DNA of 64,000 bases from Nothophaeocryptopus gaeumannii (taxonomy: Eukaryota; Ascomycota; Dothideomycetes; Mycosphaerellales; Mycosphaerellaceae): contig JASISA010000019.1 in the NCBI GenBank assembly GCA_031771865.1, positions 62,001-126,000 of the forward strand. The letters are read 5' to 3'. Below are positions 42,348 through 55,477 of this stretch, in pieces. The notes under the pieces were generated by a model. That model did no database searches and was not told the origin of the DNA. It was given only the letters and a program-made list of their open reading frames with translations. The stretch's first letter is position 1; each line of letters begins with the position of its first letter. The translations under genes were made by a program, and so were the position numbers.

Positions 42348-45300
42348 TGATGATTATTATGTCGAGAAGGTATTTTGGGGGGAAATTGTTGATGATGATA
42401 CCCACGTATTGAATAATGCGTGCGGATGTTGATGCTGCAGCGCCTGTTAGCATCGAATCTGACGCTGCAGATTACTGATAACGGGTTCTGATGCAGCGGT
42501 CGCATGCATGCATTATTCCCCATCGAGGTCTTGCTAGAGGCGGTCAGTCGGACCGAGAATGGGCAATGGACCACGCGACATTGACATTGCGTGATGTCGA
42601 GCGACTCCGACGCCTTAGGGCTTCGATAATCTGCATCCGATCTGCTAGGAGGTATGACTCTTCCTCCAATCTCTTCAGAATGACTCGAGTCACTTCTGTA
42701 AAAGATCGATCTTGCATACGAAGCAACAGAAGATCCGGGTAGTGGAACCGGGGGTGCTAGGACATCAGCGATCTTCCTAGGCTCTCTTCACGATTTCTTG
42801 GGCGAGCGAAGACCAGGCATTTCGGGTATTCAGCATCAAGAGCCGCTGCACAGGGTTCATGTATAGGAGGTGTAGGGCAATTCAGGGTAGGTTGCTTGAG
42901 CAAGCTGGAATCAGGCCGTTTGGTTGCGGCACTGCGCGGAACATCCAGGGACGATTGGTAAATATAAACACACCATTCTTGATCTTCTTGGTAGATCAGG
43001 CGACTTTGGGAGGCTGCGTGTCTTTTTTTGTGTAGATGAACACAGGAGCTAGGGAACATAGGCACTCAAAGGACGAGAGCGGGATTTGACGGCGTTCTTA
43101 GCGGGCAATGGGATTTTGCTGGTTTGTTCCTGCATGGCAATGCAGAGAGATGTATTGAAATGAATTAACATGTTCCTTCCCTCTCATGCTGTTGACAACA
43201 CTTCTTCTCCTCATCCGCTTTGGCGCTCGATGGTTAGGTATATCGATCAGATGCTGAGAGCATTGCGGAGAGCCGGTTTGGAGACTTCGCATCTTCCGAC
43301 GGGAAATATGTAAGTGGCAGAAGATGAGGTGTGATTCGGTATCATCCCTTACATGTTCGCGTCCTGAAGGTGGTCGCTAACGATGCGGTGGAGCACTGTC
43401 GTTGCAGACCGCTCCTCATATGAGCTTCGGATGATGTGAGCAGCTGGCATGGCATCGTTGTATGAAGAGCAACTGCCGTGTAATGCTCTCGCAGAATTCT
43501 CGGCAGATGTGATGAAGTGCGCATATAGATATGCGTACTTACCCGATCTTCTCTACCTTCCTATATCAGCATATCACATGCATTCGTCTTGATATGAAGT
43601 CGAAGCCAAGCGACCACGGGACAGCCTATTAATGCAGCATGGTCTCACTTCGGTTGGCGTCCCTGACGACATCCACCAGTGGGACTTGCTGGACCCTCTG
43701 TGCAAGGAAGATGGTGGAGATGTCTCAGAGATAGCGTCGAGGAAGGCCCTTGCAATGTGCTCAAAGTAGGTGGTAGTCTGTGGTAGTGGATGAGTGATCT
43801 GTGGATCGGCAATCGCAGGGCGTTCAATGAGCCACCGACACCACCTCACCTCCCATGCCACAAGGAAGGCGGAAAGAGCGAATTGACCCGTCGTCGGTCT
43901 TGCTTGCCAGGAGGCCTTCCCTCGCTATGCTATGGTTGCTCTCTTACAGCAAATACTACAGATTTATGTGCCTGCTGCAAAGTTGCATTACGGATTGGGT
44001 TGAGGTGTTCGTGCCTTGGCTGCAAGTCCGATGTTGGCAGCAGAAGCAAGATCCACGAATCACCAACCATGCCACGACGCTGGGACGACATCTGAAACGA
44101 CATTCTGAGACGCGTGAAAATACCATCGCGCTGGGGAATGCCGGTCAGCTTCAGGACGTCCTCCATGGATGCTTCCTCAGGAAATGCGGAGGAAGCGGCA
44201 AAATTTTCTTGTGCGAGGAGCGAGTCGCGGTATGTTCTGCATGGCATTGCAGCTCAACTGTCAGCTGTGGTTGCATGTGGGGTTGGAATAGGCGGATTGA
44301 TTGACAATTCCGAAGTCGTTGGCCTATCCGGCCATGGAAATTTCGCTCGGTCGGTCCGAGGTATGGTGACAGCTTCCACGGCCTTTCGAATTTGCTTTTC
44401 GCGCCCAAGGCGCTACAGCTGCAAATCCTGAGGCACGACGGTAGTGTGTGCTAGCTTCATTGCAGGGGTGAGGTGCGAGAGCTACCTGGCGTTGCAGGAA
44501 TAGCCCATGGCAGAGTCGGCCGGCGAGGATGGCGCAATGAGTAATGGCACTCAGAGGCGATCATGTCTCATACAACGGATGCGAATTCTACTGTCGTCGT
44601 CTTCGGCCAAGGGCAGAATAATTGCGTTGCGATGCGATGGATTGGCGCGAGGAGCAATTGGTTTTAGAAACTTACCCTGCATTCTCGGCCGGCATAGTCC
44701 TCGATGCAATGCATAATGGCGACGATCCTGTATGCGGAGAGAAAAGTTGTCCAGATGCTGTCCGGCGTGCTGTATTGAGGCGTTTAGAGTTCCTGCAGGT
44801 TTTCTCACGGGGGGAGCAGAAGTCGTGGAGCTGCGACAGCATCGTCCACCTCGTCAAGACGTCAAGACGTGGACATGGCGAAGTTGAGAGCCAGAACTTG
44901 GCAAGATGGGAAAGTGCACGCTCGCTGGCGTGAGCGGATGAGCGCCGCATCCGCGAGTGTTTCAGGTTGTTCGATGTGTTGGTCCGCAGGGCACGAAGGA
45001 AAGCGGAGGCATTTCGATTGGTGCAACGCGCAATCCTGGCGTGGACATGGGGTCTGTGAGGTCTGTGAGTGTCCGCAGCAGATGCAGGTAGGCTCGAGAT
45101 TGGCCGGCGCGGCAACAGAAGCACAGCGGGTGCGGCAAGCGTGCATGGGCGGCCTCCATGGACGAAAAGCATTGCCAATGATCGCGGGAAGAGCTAGCCC
45201 GAATGTGAGCCAAGGCCATCGGGGATGGGTGTGCTCGTCTGTGAGAAGCAAGGCGTCAGCTGCATTGCATCGCATGGATGAAGGCATCTCATGTCGAGCG

Positions 45301-47014
45301 ACGACGACGACGACGACGACCCGGGCATCTCGTTGCGCGCCTAGTGGCAGGCAATTGATTATGGCAATGATGTAAGAAGCAGAGTTGGAGCTACCGTTGA
45401 AAGACGGAGACAGCAATTGTGGACGTGAAGCTTGCCGCGAGCATTCACATGAAAGGCGAAAGTAGTGGTCAACTGTTTCAAAACACGACGGGTTCGAGAT
45501 GCTCAGGCGAGGATTCATGCACGCGGAAAGCTTCTTGTCCGCAAGCCGGCTTCATCGCGCTCGTTGCGTTGCAAGACAGCAGCACCGCGGCCAGGCGTTG
45601 TAAGTGTCTTGATACCATGCGGGAGAAACACACACACGTTTGAGTATTCGGGTGTGTTCTTGCTCAAGGCCGTGTTGCTGGTGGGACAGTGCGGTGCCAT
45701 GATATCAGACCGGCAGGGAGACGCAGCAGGCCTTCGTATTGCATGCAATTCAGGCACGGGCAACCCTCAAGCATCCGAGCCTAAAAACAGGCTAGATCGT
45801 TTGCAGAGTGACATGCTCACCACCCAAGTGGTCAGCGAGGGAGAATGGTCTGTCTCAGCTTTCACTTGCGGTCGTGAAGAATACAGTAGCAGGAGTAGGT
45901 AGACACTTTCTACAAGTGCGGTGGTGCTGGCGAAAGCGTGGCAGTTTATGCAGAATGGAGTGAGCATGGCGCGATATAATGGTCCATATGGGATCGCAAA
46001 GGGCTTCTGTAGGGGAGAGACTAGAGCCGCAGCTTGTGCCAAGGCAGTTAGACCCGAGCAAAATAAGTAGCAGTACAGTACTGTAGATGCGGGTGCGTGC
46101 TGCAGGAGACGAGAGCGATTTGTGTGGTGTCCTATCGTACCGTCTGTACCACAGTCTGCTTTTCTTCGTGAGCTCACCTGTGCTGGTCACTCCTCTCCCA
46201 CTGCTCCATCACTCTCCATCAACAAGTAGCCGTTTGGCCTCCTTTGCGTGTTGCTGTCGTTTGATTATTTCCGTCATTCGACGAGGCCAGCGTGTTTCGA
46301 AGCACATTCCGAGCAGCTTTTAGACCATCCGCCAGGGGACGCAACACTCGGGCCACTTTCATCTCTCGCCGCTCACTCACAGACACCTCCTCCTCCTCCT
46401 TCGTCCGCGCGTTCGACAACACCGCCCACCGCCCATCGCTCGATACGCTGCATTGCATCTTCGACTCTATCAACTATACTGTGTGCATCCACGCGGGCAC
46501 TTGGATTGCTATTGCCCATGTCGTCCTGAGAGGCTCTCACTTGCCCACTTGGGCCACTTCTCAGGTTGTTGAGGAGGCTCGCTTGAGCCCATTCACGAAG
46601 GTACGAACCACACTCCTCCACCCTTTCCGCCGGCTGTCGAGCACGGCGAGCTGTCTCTGTCTCACGCCCGAGCCCTCGCCGCCCTTCGCGAGCCCTCCGC
46701 TGCAACATGTCTTGCCGCTTGCCCGAGCCCCAGCGAGTGTAATAGGGGATCATACGCCGTCACCTTCATCTACCGCTCGTCCACGTTCCTTACAACGCGC
46801 ACGCCGCACCCTTCGAGCCCATCCCCAGCGCTGCAGCATCATCGAGTGCACTTTCATACACGCAAGATACTGACTGCTGGCCGGCCGGCTCATCAGACCA
46901 TATAATTACTTCCCCGCCAAGCCCCTTCTTCCGCTCGAACCCATTGATTCGATTCTGCACCGCCAATACCGCTACCCGGTACCGCCTTCACCTGCTTTCA
47001 CCACGGCTGATCCG
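42348..47014. other. long intergenic stretch, no gene recognised
   Basis: About 4.7 kb without a gene I can support. Open frames up to about 218 codons occur on both strands but lack motifs and splice logic. It holds a tract of seven ACG units (45301..45320) and pyrimidine-rich sequence before the next gene. The 46.2-47.0 kb part is probably the leader and promoter of the Bni4-like gene. Unrecognised small genes or non-coding transcripts are possible. Confidence 0.4.
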
Positions 47015-49306
47015 ATGGCTGAGGTACTCTCGCCGCCTACGACACCAACCAGCACCATTACGATGCTGCACTCCCGCCCTTCCTCCTCGGACGCGTTCAA
47101 CGGCTCTTCACAACAGTACCCGCAAGCTTCTCCGCGGCTAGGACAGCAACAGTCTCGCAGCATGTACAATGGACAGAATACTGGATACAGGAGCACATCG
47201 GCCGCTCCCGTGCAGCCGTACGCGTTCCAGAGCACGCCAAACCTGCGGCCAGAGGCGCGCAACGCGTCGAACCCTCCCACATCACATGGCGCCATTGGAA
47301 GTCAGCGGCAACATGCACACACTCAGTCAACTCAGTCGGCCTCAGCGTCGTCTACAACATCTTCAGATGCGTCTTCGGCGCCTTCCGCCAAAGATGACTC
47401 GGTCATCGGGTCGAAGAACAATTCCTTGATAAACTTATCTTCGAGTGTGCCCGACCTCTCCCTCACCAATTTTGATGCCTCAGCGAAGCCCTCGCCCGAC
47501 CGATATCGTCGCCCTGTTCAGAAGCAGCGGACTGAGTCTGGGAGCACGACTCCCAAGGCTACTTCTGTTGCTCCATCTGGATCTGGCATGGCCAGCGTTG
47601 GGCATTTGGTACAGTCACCGCCAGCCGTTCAGCGCACAGAGAGCGTGGATGACATGGCTGTCAAATCTGGCAGTTCTGAGCTGGCAAAGAGATACAGACG
47701 CCGCAGTTTAAATAACATTGACACGGCTACTCTGCAGTCTACGGCTGGCGCCCAGAGGCCATCTTCCGGCCACGGACCGAGTGCCACATCGACTCCGACT
47801 ACCATCCGGCCAGTGTCGTTTCACGAGCGCTCCGGCAGTGACGATAGCCAGTCCTCACAGCGCAGGAAAGAAGCAGTCTCTCAGGAGACTGCCAAGAACG
47901 CAACAGGACTGCGACCTGCACAGTCAGGAGTGACCATCCCTCCACGCACCTCGTCGGAAGCCATCAAGCGAGCCAAGGCACCTTCGCCGTTGTCCCGAGA
48001 AACCGAGCCTGACGAGACACCAGCCACTTCACCAAGCAAGCCGAAGACGTATGCTGCCGCTGCTCAAGCTGCCGTATACTCTCACTCGCCCGCTGCCCAG
48101 CAGCTCGCGGCCGTGTCGGACAAGGACCTCAACAAAGGCATGAAGTCACGTCTACGTCGTGCTTTCTCCTTTGGCAGCGCACAAGAGTTGAAGCGTGCCA
48201 CCGATGGGAGCGAGACAAATCACACAGCCGCTGCCCAAAATGCACAGCAGACCAGGGAGCAGCATCAACAGCACATCGATGACGAGTTGGATGCTGAACA
48301 GCAAGAGATTGCAAGAAAGCAAGAGGCCAGCGGCCTGGGTGCGAGCATCTATGCCAACACTGCGGTGGCTATGACTGGCTCGACGGACAACATTTCCATA
48401 TCATCTACCGCATCCTCAGCCTCAATGATGTTACGGAAAATGGGCCGAGGAGCCAAGAAGAGTGCTAGAAGCATCAAGGGGCTTTTCCGGCCCAAGTCTG
48501 TCATTGGTGTCCCCGCCGCTGACGGTCCTGTGTCAGTGCAAGCTGGTGGTAGTGCGCAACCTAGTGTGGGACAGGTCTCGATGGTGAGCGTGGAGGCGGA
48601 GAGACAGAAGGTCAATGTCGACGCACATCCCGCGGAGAAACACGGAACCACCGGATTCCCGAAGTTGGAGCGCAATTCCATCGACGCCGCCAACAACATG
48701 GCGCCGCCGCCGTCGCGAGGGTCTGGAGACCGCTCAGATTCGCTCTCTCGACGCAGCATTGTTGGCAGCGACAAAGAGCGCGCCGAGGTGCTCGCCGCCG
48801 TGAAGAAAGGCATTCTCAAGCGGTCTGCAACGGCTTCACCTAACGGATCGCCGGTCATCAAGCCCACCGATGGCATGTCTAATGCGCCTGCTGCCTCCGA
48901 GAGTCCGGCATCGAGCATGCCAAGCACTCCCAAAGATGGGCAGAGTCGTAACGACTCGTTGAAGAACGCCACCAACGGCGACTACTTCAGCCCACGACTG
49001 GTCACAATGGCAAAGAGCATGCCGGCTACCCCTAATGGTGGTGTTCGGTCCATCAGCTTCAGCCCGCGGATCCAGTTCCACGACGTGTGGTCAAGTACCG
49101 AGTATGACCGCCGAGGCGAGATCGCCACATGCAACCGCCTTACGCCAATGCTGGCACAGCAGATTAAGGAGGAGCTCAACACCTTCAAGATGGTAAGTCA
49201 AAACCTGCAGCCCCATAGTGGACCGTTTGCAAAGAGTATGGACTGACTGTATTTGCAGGAAATGGAGGTGCACGAGGCTTCCAAGCCGCACACGCACTTC
49301 TTCTAG
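47015..49306 (+). CDS. Bni4-like bud-neck/PP1-docking protein
   Basis: Exons 47015..49192 and 49259..49306 give 741 residues; the 66-nt intron has a GTAAGT donor and a TTTGCAG acceptor. Most of the protein is disordered and rich in Ser, Thr, Pro, Gln and Ala. The conserved part is at the end: RSISFSPRIQFHDVW, YDRRGEIATCNRLTPMLAQQ, IKEELNTFKM and, in the last exon, HEASKPHTHFF. In yeast this C-terminal block is found in Bni4 and its relatives, where the [RK]VxF-like segment recruits protein phosphatase 1 (Glc7) and Bni4 links chitin synthase III to septins. Here RSISF is the candidate phosphatase site. The family call rests on remembered C-terminal similarity, so it is moderately secure. Confidence 0.65.
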
Positions 49307-51207
49307 TAAGACCACCGTTATCGATCAAAAGTTTGCGCAACACGACCACGAATCGTACGAAGCGACATCATCAGAGCCACCTGAGCTCAGCCTCGCAATT
49401 GCATATTCCCCTTCGAACTCAAGGACTGGAGTAGGATATCATCTAATCTGTTTGCAATGGGAGAGCAATTGGGACATTCGCCGGCGTCCAGGAGATTGCG
49501 GTGTGGAATGCGTGTGTGCAGAATAGGGAGTTAGAGATTTGAAAGGGCTGTGAAAGCGCGCAGGGGTTCTTAAGTTGGCTGACGGGTGATTCACTACTTT
49601 GACTTTGATTATTTGTGTCCTCTGGATTAGCGATTGCATCTTGCAAAGTCACAACAGGCAGGGAGGGGATTGAACTTGGCTCTTGGCCCGAAATGGCGGC
49701 ATTTCCACCATGATATCTTCGATCGGGAGAAGGATTCATAGGATTGATCGATGGGACAAGACCAATTGAGGCAGCTCTTATCTACCGTATCGACTTCGAC
49801 GTCGGCGCCATCTCCGCTTTTCCCAACGCTTCGTACCGAAATACCGATGAAAGACACCGCCTGCACTACGAAGCACCTTCGACTAGGAGGGAACATCAAG
49901 AGTCCTTTGGACTTCACTACACACACTCGTTCGATCAGACAGATGCGATACTGCACATGCAGAGCCGTTGCGAGAGACGTGAATGACAGGTACGGACCTA
50001 GTAGGGGAGAGAGAGAGAGAGAGAGGCTTGTTTATCTTATGTGTGTATAATGGAATGTAGAAAAGACCGTTTCACGATTGCCGAGCGATCAAGCAAGAAA
50101 GAATTTATCCGTGGACCGAGGAGTGATATGAATGAGCTCGTATACCTGCGGCATGCGTACCCGCACTTGATCTAAGCATACGCGGGCTCGTGGCACCACA
50201 ATGCGGTTCTCTTTGTTTTACTAGTTCTCCCGATGAGATTCTGAAACGATGGACTTTAATGTAACGTGTAATAAGAGGTATCGTACACTTGGGGAACCGG
50301 TCTCTTGAGTGACGGGAAAAAGCCGCTCACATGGCACCAAATTTGTGAGGGAGGTGACCGGCTTCTACTGTCACCGGAGAGCCGGTGGTACGTACGAAAC
50401 CCTTTTCTGTTGTTGGTACCGAGACTGTGGATTGCGAGTTTCCAACGTGTTGGGACAATGTTTCGGTGGAGGGGCATTATTTGTGGATTGTGGATTGGGG
50501 CTGCAAGGCATGTGGTCTTCTTTTTGTCTCCCTTTCTTTCTTTCTGTTCCTGTATGCAGGAGTGCATTGCACTATTTTGTCTCAGCACTAACAGATGGAC
50601 ATCGATCGGTCGTGGTGCCCTAAGGTCACGATGTCTGTATCGTGTCGGATGGAAGGCAATGGTACACTCTCTCGCGACTGTTCTTCAGCAGCATCCTTCG
50701 ACGATCCTTCGTATGTTGAGCTGTCGGTGATCGACCTCCTAATCACATGACCTTCCAGATACCGAGACAAAGCCATGTACGTCGGTGGAGATGGACCAAA
50801 AAGCGCCATTGCCGCGCCCGGCTGGTTAAGAGTCAAGAAGATCCCTCCGTCATTGAGTTTGGGTAGATCGTTATTGTCTCACACGACTTCACTTCATCTT
50901 TCTTCAGCCTCGCAGCTGCACGACGAAGGGAGGCGATATTGTCTAGCAAATAATATACTTGCTCCGCAGTACGTCGCGGCGCATTGTTGAGCTCGCAGCA
51001 TAACGCAGGAGGCGAACAACCGCGGTACATATTCACTTACACTCCTATCGTTCTTGCATCTTCTGCGCCTCTACCGGTTAAGCCTATATCTTGTAGCTGG
51101 CATAGTAAGATAAGCGCTCACGCCTGCATCTCGGTCTTGGTCTCATTTCCCGGTCGGTGGCACATACAGTCTTTCTCACGAATATTCGAACGATCTTAGC
51201 GACCACC
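49307..51207. other. intergenic, no gene recognised
   Basis: About 1.9 kb holding the 3' UTR of the Bni4-like gene, a short (GA)n tract near 50007..50023 and the promoter of the next small gene. No supported coding frame. Confidence 0.4.
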
Positions 51208-51585
51208 ATGGCTATGGTATTGCTAGTAGTCGCGGGTGTCGCGGTGAAGGAACACATCGAGAAGAAGAAAGCCACGCGAAGAACGAAAGACGATGCGCGA
51301 TATCGAAAGCTGCTAGAAGAGACGGAGCAGAGATTAGGTCGTACGGAGAGTGGTAAAGTAGTTCGACAAGCCAGCAGCGATTCGAGTTCGGACGAAGAAG
51401 CGGATGATGAGTTGGAGGAACTTGCATCGCCAGCACCGGATGATGACAACTGCGGACAGGATGAGCTCAGCCGGGCGAGGTCGAATCCTGAAAAACTTGA
51501 GCGTGCGAGCACCAGAGCCAGCGCGAAGAAGAACAAAGGCTTGCGTGGATTTGTGAGGAGAAAGAAGGCCTCGCTCTCGGCGTAA
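51208..51585 (+). CDS. small single-pass membrane protein, unknown function
   Basis: The ATG at 51208 has an excellent context (GACCACC before, G after) and gives 125 residues. An N-terminal hydrophobic segment (MAMVLLVVAGVAV) is followed by a strongly basic stretch (KEHIEKKKATRRTKDDARYR), an acidic Ser-rich middle (SSDSSSDEEADDELEEL) and a basic tail (KKNKGLRGFVRRKKASLSA). Charge and layout suggest a tail exposed to the cytosol with phosphorylation-prone acidic clusters. No family recognised, and an antisense open frame over the same bases is judged a shadow. Confidence 0.5.
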   Translation: MAMVLLVVAGVAVKEHIEKKKATRRTKDDARYRKLLEETEQRLGRTESGKVVRQASSDSSSDEEADDELEELASPAPDDDNCGQDELSRARSNPEKLERASTRASAKKNKGLRGFVRRKKASLSA

Positions 51586-54129
51586 CCTGTGCAGGAATCA
51601 GTGGAAGCTGAAAGAGACAAAGTTGGTGGGGACCAATGCAGTGGTCGTGGAGCTGCTGTGCCCTTGAGGCCTCGTGGACTGGACCCGAAGGAATCGTTGG
51701 GACGATAATCTTGATGCTGTCCAACAGTGCACACGAGCCGAAATCACAGCAGACTCGTGAATCGATGTGCCAGCTTCGCGGTGGGACAATGATGATGTGA
51801 CCAAGAATAAAGGAAGACAACGAAGTCGAGACGACTGAACAACGAAGCAACGAGAATTATTAGTCTTACCCAATGTGTAATGGATTGAGAAATAATGAAG
51901 TCAGGTTCGAAGGAGGAAGTCGGACAAGGAAAGAGCACATGTACGACGAAGCTCATGTTTGGCACAGGGACATTAAACAGGCCTTCGATCAAACGAACCT
52001 GTGTATTCTCGCACCTGGTACTCTTGTATTTCAGTGAGGCTGGCGCAGTGCTTCGTACCGCCTCGTATAACCACGTGTAGTGCGTTCACCGGCCGGTTCT
52101 GCTCATCAAGTCACTGCCATCAGTTACCGTGCCGGGCTTCTTCATTGTTGAGGTCACTTCCCCGTGCTTGCCTACGTGGATCGCGCCGGTGCCGCTGTTC
52201 CTCAAGCATGGACATCCTGAGTTGTACACCCAAACCCTATCGACCACCACAAGCCGCGGGAACTTTGCGATGACAGGACGTTGCCTCCAAATGAGGCCCA
52301 TCTCGCCAGCTAGACCATATCATTTCGACATTTCCGGCCTCGGTCCCGTTCCACGCGGCTGGTAGTTCCGTCCGATGAGTGAAGACTCGATACCCGAAAA
52401 AGCCGAAATCGTGTTGGGCGAGAAGATCATGAATGGCAATGCAAGGAAGATCCGCACATCCACGTCTTTACGACAACCAGGCTGGCCGTCGGGACCGTCA
52501 TCTCCAGATCTCAATACCTGGTTTCCTTTCGGCCTGTTCCCCCAGCCTCTTGATTTCTTCTTCACACAGCCCTTGCCGTTCCGACCAGATCCGACGACCA
52601 TTGGAGAGAGAGAGGAGAGAACAATTACAAAGACGACGACGACACTCCATGGGTCCTGGTTCTTTTCAGCATGCAAGATGTGATCTTGGCATCTTGCATG
52701 CATATCTCCATGCACAGATGGGTATGGCTGCCCGAAAGCTAGGCTTGTCAACATCATAGCTACCTACCTGCCTTTGCTTTCGAGCTGATCCGATTTCCGG
52801 TTGTATATGGCTCCAGCCGCTAAGCTGTATTCGTGAAGTTGCGATTACCGCATGCTTGTTAGGTCGTGCAGCACTTTTTTGCTATGCTGGCAACAGCACA
52901 CAGCACCTTTCAGTCATCTGACAGTTTGTCGGACCAACTACCTCTCACGGTGAGCTCCAGATCGGGCCAAAGTCCTTGTTTCTCTTTTATATCCATCCTT
53001 CAAGCTTTATAACATCCTTGTTGACAATTGAGAGGAATCCTTTAGAAACTCAAACCCACTTTGATTGAGAGATTTCTCGATGTGTGAATGTATTGCCCAG
53101 ATAGTAGTGGCCGCGGCACGTCAGCCTTGTCTTTGCTGTCCCTTCTCGCACCTCCTCGCAAGCAGCGCAGTATTGGCAAGGGAGAGGTCCACCAGCCCGA
53201 CCAATAGATTCCCGAGCAACTCCATTATCACAGGTCTGCCGCCCTGTGGGCTGTACTACTCATCTCATACCTTGTACATAGCACACACACAGCCCATGGC
53301 TCCAAAGCAGCAACGCCACAAACCATCTAGAACATGAGATGAAGTGGTCCTCGAGCAAGTCCGATTTCCCGGTCCATGTCGCATTGATGCAGAAAGAAAG
53401 GCGGCGGAGCCCAATCGAAGCCCAGCAAGGGAGCAACGAACACGTAGCACAATAGGCGCCATCGGACCGTACATTTGGGTATGATTTACATCTAACATCT
53501 ATGCTCCCCAGGTGTCGTCATTACACACAAGAACCGGGTATCTCCTCAGGACCAGCCGTAAGAGGTGCATCCCGGGCTCGGCGTGTGGTGGATCACAAGC
53601 AAGCAAAAAAATGGCAGCCCAAAATAAGCAGTACAGATCATCGCATCGATGCAGAAAAACACAAAAACCAAAAAAACAAGCGGACGTGCAAAAAAATCAG
53701 TCGAATCAGAAAAATCCTCCCGGTAAATCTTGGGCGCAGCTTGCCACATTGCCTGCATTGCGCATCCCTTCCGTTTACTCCATCCTCCAAATAAATGCTA
53801 TTATCAGTCATCCCTTCATGCAAGCCATGTAATGCACAGAACAAGAACTCCGTCCACTGCTAGTGGAATCAGTCGGTCAGTGGTATCTTGAAAGAAATCG
53901 TAGTGTAGCAGTCGCACAGGGTGAACACCTTGCGAAGGCGGACCCGAATGCAGGTCTTCAATGTAGCTCGCATCTGCCGTGCAGCGTGCAGCAGTCAAAT
54001 CATCTGTATCATTACAGGGCGTGGTGTGTATATAAGCCCACAGCGCGTGGCGCGAACGGCGGGAAATCTCTTGGACTTCTGGTGGGGGGCAGAAGGAGTC
54101 AGAAGCGTGTGTGGATTCACGACAGACTG
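51586..54129. other. intergenic, no gene recognised
   Basis: About 2.5 kb. The minus-strand frame at 52320..52757 continues past a TGA to 52086 but has no motif, so it is not called. Otherwise only chance frames, and an A-rich stretch near 53600-53710. Confidence 0.35.
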
Positions 54130-55477
54130 CTATCGTTCTCGTGCTGTTGCAGAACCAGAAGACTCTGCGCCAGCTTGCGCGTCAGGATCGAGGAGGCCAA
54201 GGCAACGAAGCAGTACTGCGAGCTGTGTTAGCTGGTGGTTATAGTGCTAAGGTTGCCCAAGGAAAAGCTTACAATCCATGATGACCTCTTCTGAGACGCC
54301 CATTTGATAGTCCACCAAACCATGCTTCTCCACGCTGTCGCAAAGTCGCACCAACTCTCTTGACAGATGCTCCAGCATTTGTTGGCTCATTATGGATTGA
54401 GGTTCGCGAATCGGCTCACTCGTTTGGATCAATTCTTTGGTGAGGTCGAACTGCTTTTGCAGGGCCACGAGCCAAGCGTTATTGAACTCGTCCCAAAGAC
54501 GGACGCGATCGTCATGTAGGTTGTCATCGTCGCGAGTAAGTCCTTGCCCTGCGATTAGCTCAGCTTGGAAGGTACCACACTTGGAACGAATACTCACCTA
54601 AAGCTTCTGCATTTCCGAGCAAGTAATGAGCGCACTCCATTAGAAGACCTCCGCAGTCGCGCAATTGACCATTGCGGACATTGGTGAAGATGGAGCGTAT
54701 TTGGCTCTGATAGTTCGAGAAGGCCTGGTCAACAGACTGTGCGGAATTGGGCGCGTATTGCGCCGCCGCTGCGTAAGAGTACGCGCCAGACTGTGTGGGA
54801 TCGATCATCGTACTGGCGTAGGTCGAGGAAGAACCGGCTGCGGCGTATGCAGAAGGCTGATATTGCGAGGGAAGCTGTGGTGCCGCCAGCTCGGCGGCGG
54901 TCGCACTCGGGAGCGACTGTCCTGCAAGGTAAGAGTACTGTGCCTGTGGAACTCCGAATTGGGTTGCCAGTGTCTCGGTTGCTGTACCGGGTCGTTGGGA
55001 GTAGCGCGACACCTGGTCATAAGGCGATTGTGTCGCCTGCTGCGAAGGCTGCGTTGCCATGCCATACATAACGTTCGTCGATCCGTACTGCTGATACTGC
55101 TGGCTGGTGTCCTGTTGTCGAGGGACGTCCGGACTCTGCAAGTCCGGCTGGTACTGCATCGTTTGCGCCGTTGCCGATGCTCCCGTTCCATACTGTGAGC
55201 CCTGCGCGAAGCCGCCGTACACCTGCGCATCACTACCTGCTCTTCCCGCGGATGGCACTGTGGTCGGCGATTGCTGCATGTACGAGGACTGCTGTCTGAA
55301 GCGCTCCACAGAGCCGGGAGTCGTGTACTGGCCGCCAGCTTGCGCGCTTCCCGAATGCTGCTGCTGCTGCGTCGCGTATGGGTTCTGCTGCGCGTACTGC
55401 CGTCGTGATGGATCATTGTAGTCCATCACACTATTGAAGCGGTCCCCGAGGTCTATCCCTTTCCGCGACGACGCCAA
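54130..55477 (-). CDS. conserved Gln/Tyr-rich protein with C-terminal helical domain, unknown function
   Basis: Exons 55477..54598, 54548..54273 and 54215..54130 give 413 residues; introns are 49 and 57 nt with GTGAGT and GTAAGC donors and in-frame junctions. The N-terminal 240 residues are low complexity (Gln, Tyr, Ser, Ala), including the opening GIDLGDRFNSVMDYNDPSRR. From about 245 a helical domain begins: YQSQIRSIFTNVRNGQLRD, GNAEALGQGLTRDDDNLHD, RVRLWDEFNNAWLVALQKQF, MGVSEEVIMD and LLLRCLGLLDPDAQ. That domain looks like a conserved ascomycete protein of unknown function; I cannot name it. The third exon was chosen because it gives a natural hydrophobic continuation of the helix, whereas reading through the second donor ends in a short unlikely tail. 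Confidence 0.7.

Noticed and set aside
44862..45518. 218-codon minus-strand frame
   Set aside because: Cys/His/Pro-rich text without motif, overlapped by equally long frames on the other strand; includes a poly-Val run coded by the ACG tract.
46292..46873. 193-codon frame whose start resembles a mitochondrial presequence
   Set aside because: The first codon is GTG, and the frame lies in the pyrimidine-rich leader area of the Bni4-like gene; no conserved domain.
51084..51734. 216-codon frame antisense to the small membrane protein
   Set aside because: Ser/Phe-rich mirror of the charged + strand frame; the + strand ATG context and charge pattern are better.
52086..52757. Minus-strand frame with one TGA, about 220 codons
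   Set aside because: Could be a broken gene, but no recognisable domain and the composition is biased by simple sequence; evidence too thin.
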